Source: VRUE01 sp963715625 (lineage in GTDB: Bacteria > Actinomycetota > Thermoleophilia > Solirubrobacterales > 70-9). From it: DNA of 64,000 nucleotides. The position numbers were made by a program, and so were the translations under genes. This document shows positions 16,127-27,655 of the stretch, piece by piece. The DNA lies in contig OY970260.1 in assembly GCA_963715625.1 (NCBI GenBank), positions 1,550,001 to 1,614,000 of the forward strand. Reading direction: 5' to 3'. The notes under the pieces were generated by a model. It was not told where the DNA came from, searched no databases, and saw nothing but the letters and a program-made list of their open reading frames with translations. Within the stretch, counting starts at the first letter, position 1. Every line of letters starts with the position of its first letter.

Positions 16127-16816
16127 ATGGCCCAGGCCCGCGAAAAGCTCAAGGCAGCGCCCCGAGCCGAGTTCGGCTCGAGGACCTCCCGCCGCCTGCG
16201 GCGCGAGGGCCTCGTGCCGGGCGTCGTCTACAGCGGCGGCGCGGACGCCCGCGCCTTCCAGGCGCCCGAACGCGACATCCGCGGCGTGCTCGCCGAAGGC
16301 GCCGCCCTCTTCGACCTCGAGATCGAGGGCGTGGGAGCGGTGCCGGTAGTGGTCAAGGAGCAGCAGCACCACCCGGTCCGCGGCAGCCTCCAGCACATCG
16401 ACCTGCAGGAGGTGCGGCTCGACGAGGCGATCCAGGCCGAGGTCGCGGTCGAGCTCGAGGGCAGCGAGGTCGCCCCCGGCGTCAAGGGCGGCGGCGTGCT
16501 CGAGCACGTCACCCGCGAAGTGACGGTGGAAGCGCTGCCGGCCGAGATCCCCGACCGCCTCGTCGCCGACGTCTCGGCGATGGAGGTCAACGACACGCTT
16601 CAGCTCTCGGCCCTGGTCGTGCCCGAGGGCGTCACCCTCGTCGCCGACGATCCCGACGAGGTGACGATCGCCACCCTCTCGCCGCCCCGCGTCGAAGAAG
16701 TTGTCGAGCCCGAGGTCGAGGAGGAGGCCGAGCTGGTCGGCGAGGAGGGCGAGGCGCCCGCCGCCGAGGAGGGCGGCGAGGGCGAGGGCGATTCGGGCGA
16801 GTCCGGCGGGGAGTAG
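16127..16816 (+). CDS. rplY: 50S ribosomal protein L25/general stress protein Ctc
   Basis: A 229-residue CTC-type L25 that binds 5S rRNA. N-terminal L25 domain (FGSRTSRRLRREGLVPGVVY ... HIDLQEV) is followed by the TL5 C-terminal beta domain (ITATLEVRLV-like VTVEALPAEIPDRLVADVSAMEVND). The last 45 residues are almost only Glu, Ala, Gly, a disordered acidic tail. ATG 16127. Two in-phase codons separate its stop from the pth start, as in many actinobacteria where rplY-pth is conserved. Confidence 0.95.
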   Translation: MAQAREKLKAAPRAEFGSRTSRRLRREGLVPGVVYSGGADARAFQAPERDIRGVLAEGAALFDLEIEGVGAVPVVVKEQQHHPVRGSLQHIDLQEVRLDEAIQAEVAVELEGSEVAPGVKGGGVLEHVTREVTVEALPAEIPDRLVADVSAMEVNDTLQLSALVVPEGVTLVADDPDEVTIATLSPPRVEEVVEPEVEEEAELVGEEGEAPAAEEGGEGEGDSGESGGE

Positions 16817-16819
16817 CCC

Positions 16820-17434
16820 CTGTCCCTCTTTCGCCGCCGGGCCGAACGGGGCGAGGGCGAGCAGGGGGGCGACCGCATCCTGATCGTCGGCCTCGGCAAT
16901 CCCGGCCGGCAGTACGAGGCGACGCGCCACAACGTCGGCTTCGAGGTCGCGGCCGAGCTCTCGCGCCGCTGGGACCTGCCGCGGGCGAAGAAGAAGTTCG
17001 GCGGGCTGATCGCGGAAGGCCGCGCCGGCCCGGGCGGCCCGCGGGTGGCGATCCTCTTGCCGCAGACCTTCATGAACGCCGCCGGCGACTCGGCCGGGCC
17101 GGCGCGCGGGGCGCTGAAGGCGCCGCTGGACCGGGTCGTCGCCCTCCACGACGAGATCGACCTTCCCTTCGGCGAGGTCCAGGTGCGCCAGGGTGGGGGA
17201 CTGGCCGGCCACAACGGCCTCAAGAGCCTCAAGCGGGGCTTCGGCGACGCCGGGTTCTGGCGCGTCCGGGTCGGCGTCGGGCGCCCCGACTCGACCGACC
17301 CCGAGGTGGTCTCCGCCTACGTCCTCGGGCGCTTCCGCGAGCCGCGCGAGCAGGTCGCCGCCCTGATCGAGAGCGCCGCCACCGAGACGGAGCGGCTGGT
17401 CGAGAAGCTGGACGAAATAGATTCCACGCCGTGA
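16820..17434 (+). CDS. pth: Peptidyl-tRNA hydrolase, apparent CTG start
   Basis: Releases peptides from prematurely dropped peptidyl-tRNA. Motifs: LGNPGRQYEATRHNVGF (tRNA 3' end and catalytic His), FMNAAG, HDEIDLPFG with the catalytic Asp, and GGGLAGHNGLKSL. The frame is closed by the rplY TAG at 16814-16816 and contains no ATG, GTG or TTG before residue about 75, well past the catalytic His. The only plausible initiator is CTG 16820, placed eight bases after a GGGGAG ribosome-binding sequence; otherwise a sequencing error hides a normal start. Its stop overlaps the next GTG. Confidence 0.92.
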   Translation: MSLFRRRAERGEGEQGGDRILIVGLGNPGRQYEATRHNVGFEVAAELSRRWDLPRAKKKFGGLIAEGRAGPGGPRVAILLPQTFMNAAGDSAGPARGALKAPLDRVVALHDEIDLPFGEVQVRQGGGLAGHNGLKSLKRGFGDAGFWRVRVGVGRPDSTDPEVVSAYVLGRFREPREQVAALIESAATETERLVEKLDEIDSTP

Positions 17435-18162
17435 GCGCTGCGAGCGAGGTGACGAGCTACGAGGTGACCGGGCAGGGCGTGGCGGTGCTGCGCCTGCAGC
17501 GTCCCGCGGCCCGCAACGCGATCGACACCCGGGTGCTGGTCGAGATGCTCGAGCACCTCGCGGTCGCCCGCGCCGAGGGGGCCGTGCGGGTGCTCGCGAT
17601 CTCCTCCTCCGACCACATGGGCCTCTCCGCCGGCGCCGACGTCAAGGAGGAGCTCGACGAGGAGGGCAAGGTCCGCCGCATGCAGCTCTTCGCCGACCTC
17701 TACGACGCTGTCGTCGCCTTCCCCAAGCCGACCGTCGCCGCCTGCCACGGCGACGTCGTCGGGGGTGGGGCCGAGATCGCCGTCGCCTGCGACATGCGCG
17801 TCGGCGGCTCCAACCTGCGCATGCGCTTCCCCGGCGCGGCGCTCGGGGTGCCGGTCGGCCCGGCGCGCCTGGTCACCCTCTGCGGCCTGGCCGCCGCCAA
17901 GTACCTGCTGCTCACCTCGCGCACGGTCGGCGCCGACGAAGCGCTGCGCCTCGGCCTGGTCAACCGCGTCGCCCCCGCCGCGAGCACCGAGGAGGCAACC
18001 CTCGCCCTGGCCGCCGAGGTCGCCGCCCACCCGCCCGAGGCGCTCGCCACGCTGAAGCGCATGCTGCACGAGTGGGACGACGTCGTCGGCCGCTCCGCCA
18101 GCGAGGGCGAGGGCCAGGTCGAGTGGCAGCGCAGCGGGCCGGGACTGCCTCACCGGACCTGA
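17431..18162 (+). CDS. Enoyl-CoA hydratase/isomerase family protein
   Basis: A 243-residue crotonase-fold enzyme. The acyl-CoA oxyanion-hole segments are visible: SAGADVKEE (residues about 68-76) and HGDVVGGGAEIAVACD (about 108-123). The second catalytic acid is not the classic Glu-Glu pair, since the segment FPGAALGVPVGPARLV lacks the usual PE; the reaction may therefore be isomerase, hydrolase or decarboxylase rather than hydration. GTG 17431 overlaps the pth stop, so it is translationally coupled to the rplY-pth operon. Confidence 0.88.
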   Translation: MSAASEVTSYEVTGQGVAVLRLQRPAARNAIDTRVLVEMLEHLAVARAEGAVRVLAISSSDHMGLSAGADVKEELDEEGKVRRMQLFADLYDAVVAFPKPTVAACHGDVVGGGAEIAVACDMRVGGSNLRMRFPGAALGVPVGPARLVTLCGLAAAKYLLLTSRTVGADEALRLGLVNRVAPAASTEEATLALAAEVAAHPPEALATLKRMLHEWDDVVGRSASEGEGQVEWQRSGPGLPHRT

Positions 18163-18214
18163 GCCGGCACCGGCCGTGCGTAAGTTCAAGGTCCTCGGCT
18201 GAGTCCGTGTCGGA

Positions 18215-18265
18215 CGAGGTGCAACGTTTTGTTCGTCTATATGACGAACAAAACGTTGCACCTCG
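18215..18265. repeat. Palindromic repeat family E, copy 1
   Basis: Perfect palindrome with arms CGAGGTGCAACGTTTTGT (extending through GACGAAC pairing) in the convergent gap between the enoyl-CoA hydratase and GMC genes. The conserved core GTGCAACGTTT recurs at 33,521. It can serve as a bidirectional terminator. Confidence 0.85.
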
Positions 18266-20104
18266 CTAGACGCCGCGCGCGGCCGCCTCGCCGACGCCTG
18301 CCGCGACCGCCATGATCGAGACCTGGGGGTTGACGCCGGGGCAGCTGGGGAGGACCGAGCCGTCGGCGACCCAGACGCCCTCGACCCCGCGCAGGCGGCC
18401 TTCGGGGTCGACCGGGTGGCGCGAGGGGTCCGAGCCGGCGGCGGCCGTGCCCGTCGGGTGGAAGGCGGCGAGGCGCAGGCGGCGCACGTCGAGCCGCTCC
18501 ACCGCGTCCTCGATCTCCGACTCGGCTCGCACCGCGGGCGCTCCGCCGCCCAGTTCGACGTCCTTCGCCCCGGCCGCGAGCATCACCCGCGCCATCGCGC
18601 CCACGGCCGTCGCCAGGCGGCGCTCGTCGGCCTTCGCCAAGCGGTAGGAGACGATCGGCGCGCGGGCGCCGAAGACCCGGCCCGAGGGCGCGTCGGCGAT
18701 CATCGCGCCGAGCGTTGCCGTGTTGGCGGCGCGCTCGAGGCGGCGCAGCAGGTGGGTGCCGTATCCCGGCGCGGAGACCGCGCCCATCCCCGGCGGGGTC
18801 GAGGTCGCCTCGAGCAGGATCCCCTCGCGCTCGTGCAGCTCTTCGATCCCGACGCTCTGCATCACGCCCTCCCAGGGGATCACCTCCTCCTCGAAGCTCG
18901 CGGTGATTCCGGTCGCCGGGTGGATCGAGAGGTTGCGCCCGAGGCCGGGGTGCTTGCCGAGCCCGCTGCGGCGCAGCAGCGGCGGCGTCGGGATCGCGCC
19001 GGCGGCGACGACGACCAGGGGGGCCGAGATCCGCACCTCGCTGCCGTCGGGCCGCCGCCCGGCGACGCCCACGGCCCGGCCCCTCTCGACCAGCACCTCG
19101 CGCACGTGCAGGCCGGAGACGATCCTGGCGCCCGCCTCGCAGGCCTGCGGCAGCGCGTTCAGGTGGACTCCGTTCTTGGCGTTGTTGGGGCAGCCGATCG
19201 CGCACTGACAGGCGCCGCGGCAGCCGGGCGCGTTGCGGCGCAGCGGCGCCGCCTCCCAGCCCAGCGCCGCCGCGCCGGCCAGCGAGATCTTCCCGTTGCG
19301 CCCCAGCACCTCCATCGGCGCCGGCGCCACCCCGATCGTCGCTTCCACGTCGGCGACCCGGGGGCCGAGCAGCTCCGGTTCGGCGTGCGCCAGGCCGTGG
19401 TCCTCGTACCAGGAGCGGGCAACCGGGGCCGGTGGCCGGTAGCAGGTGCCCGAGTTGATCACGGTGGTGCCGCCGACGGCGCGGCCCAGCGGCAGGGCGA
19501 TCGGCGGGTAGCCGAGCGCCATCGTCGTGCCGCCATCGCGGTAGATCGAGGCGAAGCGGTCGAGCGGGTGGGAGGTCCGCAGCCGCTCGACCGTCCAGCG
19601 CTCGCCCTCCTCGACGATCGCGGTGTCCAGCCCGGCGCGGGCCAGCGCCCGGGCGGCGAAGGCGCCGCCGGCCCCGGAGCCGATCACGATCGCGTCGCAG
19701 CTCGCCCGCGCCGGCCACTCCTCGACCGGCGTCAGGTCGAGAATCCCGTCGGGGTTGGAGGGCTCGTGCCGGGTCCCGACCGCGGCGATCTCGCCGGCGA
19801 AGGCGTCGGCCCCGTGGGCGAGGAGGACGATCGACTTGACGGTGTCGAGCGCCGGCGAGCCGCCGATGCCGGCGAACTCGGCCAGTAGCTCTTCCCGGCG
19901 CGGCGCGGGTACCGAACCGAGCCGCCGCCCGGTGCGCGCCAGCGAGAAGGCCTCGAGCCCGACCAGGGCGGCGCCCAGGCCGGCCCGTGAGACGGCCGGC
20001 ATCCGGTCGACCATCCGCCGGGCGACGCTCGCCACCCGCTCGGGATCGGGCCCCCCGGCCTCTGGCGGCAGGATCGCCGCCGCCACGTCTCCCAGCGCGG
20101 ACAT
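18266..20104 (-). CDS. GMC-family oxidoreductase with cysteine-rich insert
   Basis: A 612-residue FAD-dependent glucose-methanol-choline family enzyme. The FAD dinucleotide motif VIGSGAGGAFAARALA starts near residue 140, preceded by an unusual N-terminal helical region of about 130 residues similar to those in long-chain alcohol oxidases. C-terminal GMC motifs HPTGTAAAGSDPS and PSCPGVNPQVSIMAVA are intact. A cysteine-rich segment (GCRGACQCAIGCPNNAK) resembles the loop of long-chain fatty alcohol oxidases and cholesterol-oxidase-like enzymes. ATG 20104 is preferred over ATG 20143 because the divergent small gene starts at 20130. Confidence 0.88.
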   Translation of the reverse strand: MSALGDVAAAILPPEAGGPDPERVASVARRMVDRMPAVSRAGLGAALVGLEAFSLARTGRRLGSVPAPRREELLAEFAGIGGSPALDTVKSIVLLAHGADAFAGEIAAVGTRHEPSNPDGILDLTPVEEWPARASCDAIVIGSGAGGAFAARALARAGLDTAIVEEGERWTVERLRTSHPLDRFASIYRDGGTTMALGYPPIALPLGRAVGGTTVINSGTCYRPPAPVARSWYEDHGLAHAEPELLGPRVADVEATIGVAPAPMEVLGRNGKISLAGAAALGWEAAPLRRNAPGCRGACQCAIGCPNNAKNGVHLNALPQACEAGARIVSGLHVREVLVERGRAVGVAGRRPDGSEVRISAPLVVVAAGAIPTPPLLRRSGLGKHPGLGRNLSIHPATGITASFEEEVIPWEGVMQSVGIEELHEREGILLEATSTPPGMGAVSAPGYGTHLLRRLERAANTATLGAMIADAPSGRVFGARAPIVSYRLAKADERRLATAVGAMARVMLAAGAKDVELGGGAPAVRAESEIEDAVERLDVRRLRLAAFHPTGTAAAGSDPSRHPVDPEGRLRGVEGVWVADGSVLPSCPGVNPQVSIMAVAAGVGEAAARGV

Positions 20105-20129
20105 GGCGGGGATACTAGGTTGTTCACAG

Positions 20130-20309
20130 ATGAGCTTCGTCATCGATCCGCCTTTGCTGGTCGCCTCGGGCGCCGCGATCGAGGCGGCGGTCGGCGAGGA
20201 CGAGGCGAACGCCCGGCGCCTGCGCGGCGGGGTCGTCGCCCTCTTCGCTCTTTACCCGCTCTGGATTCGCCTCGGCAGCGCCCTCGTCCGTACCGCCCGC
20301 TCCGCATAA
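20130..20309 (+). CDS. Small hypothetical protein, one hydrophobic segment
   Basis: A 59-residue protein starting at ATG 20130, divergent from the GMC gene. Residues about 32-52 (GGVVALFALYPLWIRLGSAL) could be a membrane anchor. No family recognised. It is followed two bases later by palindromic element B2, the same arrangement as rsmA-B1 and glycosyltransferase-B3, which supports it being a real gene. Confidence 0.5.
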   Translation: MSFVIDPPLLVASGAAIEAAVGEDEANARRLRGGVVALFALYPLWIRLGSALVRTARSA

Positions 20310-20311
20310 AG

Positions 20312-20421
20312 GCCCATCCCGGTAGGGGTGGAGCGTCTTGTACTTTTTCGCGAGCAGCGATTGGGAGTAGCCAGAGGCGTAGCTCGAAAAAGTTAAGTGG
20401 AACCCCTACCGGGATGGGCCT
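20312..20421 (+). repeat. Structured palindromic repeat family B, copy 2
   Basis: Outer arms GGCCCATCCCGGTAGGGGT/complement; conserved GCGTCTTGTACTTTTTCG and CGAAAAAGTTAAGTGGAAC; inner stem extended by CGAGC/GCTCG. Lies directly after the stop of the 20,130 gene and abuts the stop of the minus-strand deacetylase gene. Confidence 0.9.
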
Positions 20422-21285
20422 TCAAGCCCAGCCGGTCGCGTCCAGCGAGGTGCTGTCAGCGAACCGATCGGGGTGCGCGAGCACGTGGTCAGCGACCTCA
20501 TCGCAGCGGGCTACCCAGAGCTCATCTTTGCTGGCTGCTGCCGCAAGTTGGTCGAGCAGTGCGGCGAGGTGCTCGTCGCCGAGCCAGCTGAGCATGAAGG
20601 GGTGGAGGACGATCGCCATGAACCCGCCTGCGGTCGAAAGCTCGTCGATCGAACGCTCGAGGGAGGCGAGGAAGGTGGCAGGCTCGACCAGGTCGGGGGA
20701 GCCGGTCATCTGCTCGCGTGCGCCCGCCAGCGGCGGCAGCACGCAGCTGGCGTCGAGGTGGCGCCACTGGAACGGCAGCAGGGCGATGCCGCCGTCCTCG
20801 CCGGCCCCGGCACCGGCGGGGGAGCAGTAGCGCAGGCCCGCCTCGCGCAGGACCGCCGTGCCGCCGGGGCCGAGCCGGCCGCCGGGCGGTCGCAGGCCGC
20901 AGATCTCCAGCCCGATTCGCTCGAAGGCGGCAACCCCCCGAGCCACATTCTCAGCCTGCCCGGCGGCACTCATCCCGTCCCATTGCTCGTGGCGCCAGGC
21001 GTGGTAGGCGACCTCGTGGCCGCGCCCGGCGATCTCGCGCAGCAGGTCCGGGTAGAGCTCCGCGTTGAGCCCCTCGACGAAGAAGGTCGCCGCCAGCCCC
21101 CGCTCCGCGAGCCGGTCAAGCAGCGCCGGCACCACCTCGGTCGCCGTGTGGTGTCCGCCCACAGGTGCCTCAGGCGGCAGCGCACCCATCTCCAATTCCG
21201 CCGCCTCCCCCAGGTTGTCGAACGTCAGCGACAGCACCCCCCGCTCCCCGCCCCGCCCCCCGCCGATGGGCCTAAAAGGAGACAT
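20422..21285 (-). CDS. Polysaccharide deacetylase-like protein (NodB fold)
   Basis: About 280 residues with a NodB-homology domain: motif 1 SLTFDN (family consensus TFDD), motif 2 HAWRHEQWDG, motif 3 RPPGGRLGPG. The change of the second aspartate to asparagine leaves the catalytic base (first Asp) but alters a neighbour of the metal site, so activity is uncertain. Substrate would be an N-acetylated sugar of peptidoglycan or an exopolysaccharide. The longest start, ATG 21285, and the first eight codons (MSPFRPIGG) are supplied by palindrome C1; GTG at residue 17 is an alternative directly before the domain. Confidence 0.82.
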   Translation of the reverse strand: MSPFRPIGGGRGGERGVLSLTFDNLGEAAELEMGALPPEAPVGGHHTATEVVPALLDRLAERGLAATFFVEGLNAELYPDLLREIAGRGHEVAYHAWRHEQWDGMSAAGQAENVARGVAAFERIGLEICGLRPPGGRLGPGGTAVLREAGLRYCSPAGAGAGEDGGIALLPFQWRHLDASCVLPPLAGAREQMTGSPDLVEPATFLASLERSIDELSTAGGFMAIVLHPFMLSWLGDEHLAALLDQLAAAASKDELWVARCDEVADHVLAHPDRFADSTSLDATGWA

Positions 21286-21312
21286 ATAGGCGTATTTCAG
21301 GCCCGTCGGCGG
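21261..21312 (-). repeat. Palindromic repeat family C, copy 1 (covers a start codon)
   Basis: Arms CGCCGATGGGCCT/AGGCCCGTCGGCG around the conserved centre AAGGAGACATATAGGCGTAT, identical in the three copies. It fills the whole gap between two minus-strand genes and contains the longest start of the downstream one. Confidence 0.9.
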
Positions 21313-21831
21313 TCATTTGCGCAGGGCCGGGCTCCAGCGCTCCGGTTCGCGCTCGGCCTGCTCGCGCGCCCAGCGGAAGTGGTGTTGTGCGGAGGCGAGC
21401 AGGATCGGGAAGTTGAGCAGGCCGGCGATGGCGAAGCGCCGCGCGCCGGGACGGTTGGCGGCGGGCAGGCTGAGGGCGCTGCACACCAGCCAGAACCAGA
21501 GCACGGCGTTGTAGGCGGGCAGCTGGTCCTCGCTCAGGCCCTCGGCTTCGTCGAGCATCGGCAGCCCGCCGTGCAGCGACCAGGGCCAGGCCTTGAAGTG
21601 GACCGCGACGCCCGCCACCCCGATCCCGGCGCTGAAGGCGGTCAGCCGCCGCGCCGCCTCGCCCTCGCGCAGGGCGGCGGCCAGCATCAGCGGGAAGTAG
21701 CCGCCCCAGAGCGCGTACGCCCCGCGGCGGCCGAGGAACGGCTCGAACACCAGCCCGACCCCGGCCCGGGTCTCGAAGGCGTTGTGGGCGAGCAGGCCCA
21801 GCGCCGAGCCGGCCGCGAGCAGCTTCCTCAT
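21313..21831 (-). CDS. Hypothetical membrane protein
   Basis: A 172-residue protein with about five hydrophobic segments (LLAAGSALGLLAH, YALWGGYFPLMLAAAL, GIGVAGVAVHFKAWPW, NAVLWFWLVCSALSLP, FAIAGLLNFPILLASAQHHF). No family recognised with certainty. ATG 21831 overlaps the stop of the upstream fumarylacetoacetase-like gene by the ATGA arrangement, so the two are co-transcribed. Confidence 0.75.
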   Translation of the reverse strand: MRKLLAAGSALGLLAHNAFETRAGVGLVFEPFLGRRGAYALWGGYFPLMLAAALREGEAARRLTAFSAGIGVAGVAVHFKAWPWSLHGGLPMLDEAEGLSEDQLPAYNAVLWFWLVCSALSLPAANRPGARRFAIAGLLNFPILLASAQHHFRWAREQAEREPERWSPALRK

Positions 21832-22757
21832 CCCCGCGCCCCGATCCGGTTCGACACCGTGCCGATCCCGTCGATCTCCAGCTCGACCGTCTGCCCGGGC
21901 CGGATCCAGCGGTCGAGCTCGAGCCCGCAGCAGCCGGGCATCGTCCCGGTCGAGATCACGTCGCCGGGCTCCAGCCGCTCCCCGGCAGCGGCGTAGGCGA
22001 GCATCTCGCCGACGTCGTGGGCAGGCCCGGCGGTGCCGCCCTCGCACCAGACCTCGCCGTCGACCCGGACCCGGCCGCGGGCGGCGGTCCAGTCGGGCAG
22101 CTCGTCGGCGCTGAGCACGTCGCACCCGAGCGAGTTGGCGAAGGTCTTCGACTTCACCGCGGGGCCGAAGACGCCGTGACGAACCTCCTCGGCCTGCACC
22201 TCGCGGGCGCTCCAGTCGTTGAGGACGAACCAGCCCCCGATCGCCTCGCGCGCCTCCGCCGGGCTCGGGTCGGCGAGCGGCCGGGCGAGCACGAAGGCCA
22301 GCTCCAGCTCGAAGTCGAGGTAGGAGGTGTGCGAGGGCCAGGGCATCTCCTCGCCGTCGGCCAGCATCGCGGCGTGGTTGCCGACGTAGAAGGCCGGCAC
22401 CTCGTAGAAGCGTTTGTTCGGCTTGAACGGCGGGAATGTCCGCCGCGTGACGCGCTCGTATGCCGCCGCCGCGCGCTGCACGGGCGCGGGGAAGAAGCGC
22501 TTGACCAGCATCCGGGCCGAGCCCTCGTAGTGCGCAGGCCAGAGGCTGAAGGCGCGCAGCGAGCGTGCCTCGAAGGGGAGCCCGGCGCTCGCCGGGTCGG
22601 CTGCGGTGGCGTCCTCGAGCCGAGCGGCGACTTCGGCCCGACCCTCGGCGCCGCGGTCGAGCACCGTCAGCATGTCGAGCTCAGGCGGCAGCGAGACCCA
22701 GCGCTCGCGCTCCGGGTCCTCGGCGATCAATCCGGTGGGGGTGCTCCTCAGCTTCAG
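21828..22757 (-). CDS. Fumarylacetoacetate hydrolase family protein
   Basis: About 309 residues of the FAH family, enzymes that cleave C-C bonds of acylpyruvates and related diketo acids with a Mg ion. Metal ligands lie in LDFELELAFVLARP, NDWSAREVQ and the SKTFANSLG segment; the C-terminus has LEPGDVISTGTMPG and PGQTVELEIDGIGTVSN. The start is uncertain: no ATG or GTG is available at the expected place, and CTG 22757 is the likeliest, 12 bases from the divergent mfd ATG; a TTG about eight codons further in is an alternative. Divergent promoters must overlap in this tiny space. Confidence 0.85.
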   Translation of the reverse strand: MKLRSTPTGLIAEDPERERWVSLPPELDMLTVLDRGAEGRAEVAARLEDATAADPASAGLPFEARSLRAFSLWPAHYEGSARMLVKRFFPAPVQRAAAAYERVTRRTFPPFKPNKRFYEVPAFYVGNHAAMLADGEEMPWPSHTSYLDFELELAFVLARPLADPSPAEAREAIGGWFVLNDWSAREVQAEEVRHGVFGPAVKSKTFANSLGCDVLSADELPDWTAARGRVRVDGEVWCEGGTAGPAHDVGEMLAYAAAGERLEPGDVISTGTMPGCCGLELDRWIRPGQTVELEIDGIGTVSNRIGARG

Positions 22758-22769
22758 CCCAGTGCGATT

Positions 22770-26232
<3,463 letters not shown>

Positions 26233-26284
26233 GGCGCGTCCGCCGGCACCCCGCCGGGGGCATTTGAACTATGCTGCCCGCTCG

Positions 26285-27613
26285 GTGGCGGCGAATCGGC
26301 GGCAGAGCAAAGAAGCGGGGCTGAAACGCCTCGTCCTGGTCGGTTTCGCGGCCCTGCTGGTCCTCCTCTTCGCCGGCATCGCGATCGCCGACGGGATCGG
26401 CGACCCCGGCATCCCCTCCGGGGCCGTCGCCGTGGTCGAGGACGTTCCCGACGGCATCGGCACGATCACCGACGAGGAATTCCGCCACGCCATCGTCCAG
26501 GCCGCCGCCGCGGCGCAGATCAAACCGATCCCCAAGCCCGGCGACGAACAGTACGACGGCCTCAAGGAAACCGCGCTCGGCGAACTGCTCGACTCGATCT
26601 GGATCCAGGGCGAGGCGGCGGAAATGGGCTTCACGGTCACACCCAAGGAAATAGCCGCCGAACTGAAGAAACTCAAAGAACAGTCCTTCCAGACGGAGCA
26701 GCAGTACCAGGAATTCCTCAAGGAATCGCACTACACGAAAGAGGACGTCGACCGGCGGGTCACCCTCCAGGTCCTCAGCGGGAAAATCCAGAGCACGATC
26801 CAGGAAGAAGCGCCGGCTCCCAGCAGCAGCGAAATCGAGGACTACTACGAAGCGGCAAAGGCCAGCCAGTACACGACCCCGGAAAGCCGCGACATCCGCC
26901 TCGTCGTCAACAAGGACAAGGCGAAGGTCGAGGAAGCCAAGGCCGAGCTCGAAAAGGACGACTCGGTCGAAAGCTGGGAAGAGGTCGCGAAGAAGTACTC
27001 GACCGACCCGGCGACGAAGAACAAGGGCGGGCTGCAGGCGGGCCTCTCCGAAGGTGGCGTGGCCGAACCCCTCAACGCCGCCGTCTTCGCCGCCGAACAG
27101 GGCGAGCTGGAAGGGCCGCTGAAGGAAACACGCGGCTACGTGATCTTCGCCGTGGAGAAGATCACCCCCGAGAAGGTCCAGTCGCTCGAAGAAGCCGAAC
27201 CGCAGATCAGCAGCCAGCTATCCGAACAGCTGGCGCAGCAGGACTTCGCCGCCTTCCTTCGCAACTACAACAGCAAGTGGGCGTCGCGCACCTTCTGCAC
27301 GGACGAGGTCGTGATCGCGCGCTGCGCCAACTACAAGAGCGACGGCCGCCCGGCCGAAGCCAACCCCGCCTGCTACGAAGCGGATCCCGAAGAACCGCCC
27401 GAAGCTTGCCCGGCGCCGATCGCCCAAGTCAAACCGGCCCAGCCCGGCTCTGTGAACGTGTTGACCCCGGAAGGGACGCAGCTCTCCCAGCGGCCGCGTC
27501 CGGCGAATGCCGAAGAAGCGGCGGCGCCCGAAGGCACCGAACTTCCGCCCGGGGTCGTCCCGGAAGGCGCCCCCGAAGCCGCGCCTGAAGAAGCCGCGCC
27601 CGAAGGCGAATAG
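26285..27613 (+). CDS. Membrane-anchored parvulin-type peptidyl-prolyl isomerase (SurA/PrsA-like)
   Basis: About 442 residues. One N-terminal membrane segment (RLVLVGFAALLVLLFAGIAIA), then a SurA-N-like helical chaperone region and a PpiC/parvulin domain around residues 190-300 (TTPESRDIRLVV, KKYSTDPATKNKGGLQAGLSEGG, GPLKETRGYVIFAVEKI). The tail is Pro/Glu/Ala-rich. It probably assists folding of exported proteins at the outer face of the membrane. GTG 26285 is the best start. Glutamate is encoded mainly by GAA here, unlike GAG-rich neighbours. Position between mfd and eno is where actinobacteria usually have mazG or a similar parvulin gene. Confidence 0.88.
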   Translation: MAANRRQSKEAGLKRLVLVGFAALLVLLFAGIAIADGIGDPGIPSGAVAVVEDVPDGIGTITDEEFRHAIVQAAAAAQIKPIPKPGDEQYDGLKETALGELLDSIWIQGEAAEMGFTVTPKEIAAELKKLKEQSFQTEQQYQEFLKESHYTKEDVDRRVTLQVLSGKIQSTIQEEAPAPSSSEIEDYYEAAKASQYTTPESRDIRLVVNKDKAKVEEAKAELEKDDSVESWEEVAKKYSTDPATKNKGGLQAGLSEGGVAEPLNAAVFAAEQGELEGPLKETRGYVIFAVEKITPEKVQSLEEAEPQISSQLSEQLAQQDFAAFLRNYNSKWASRTFCTDEVVIARCANYKSDGRPAEANPACYEADPEEPPEACPAPIAQVKPAQPGSVNVLTPEGTQLSQRPRPANAEEAAAPEGTELPPGVVPEGAPEAAPEEAAPEGE

Positions 27614-27655
27614 CTCCACCGGGCTGAATAGACTGCGGCGCGAACACACCGGTTC

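Noticed and set aside
14758..17430. Very long open frame antisense to the UbiB-like gene and across rplY/pth
   Set aside because: Shadow of the real genes; only its last part (from 17,431) is the enoyl-CoA hydratase gene.
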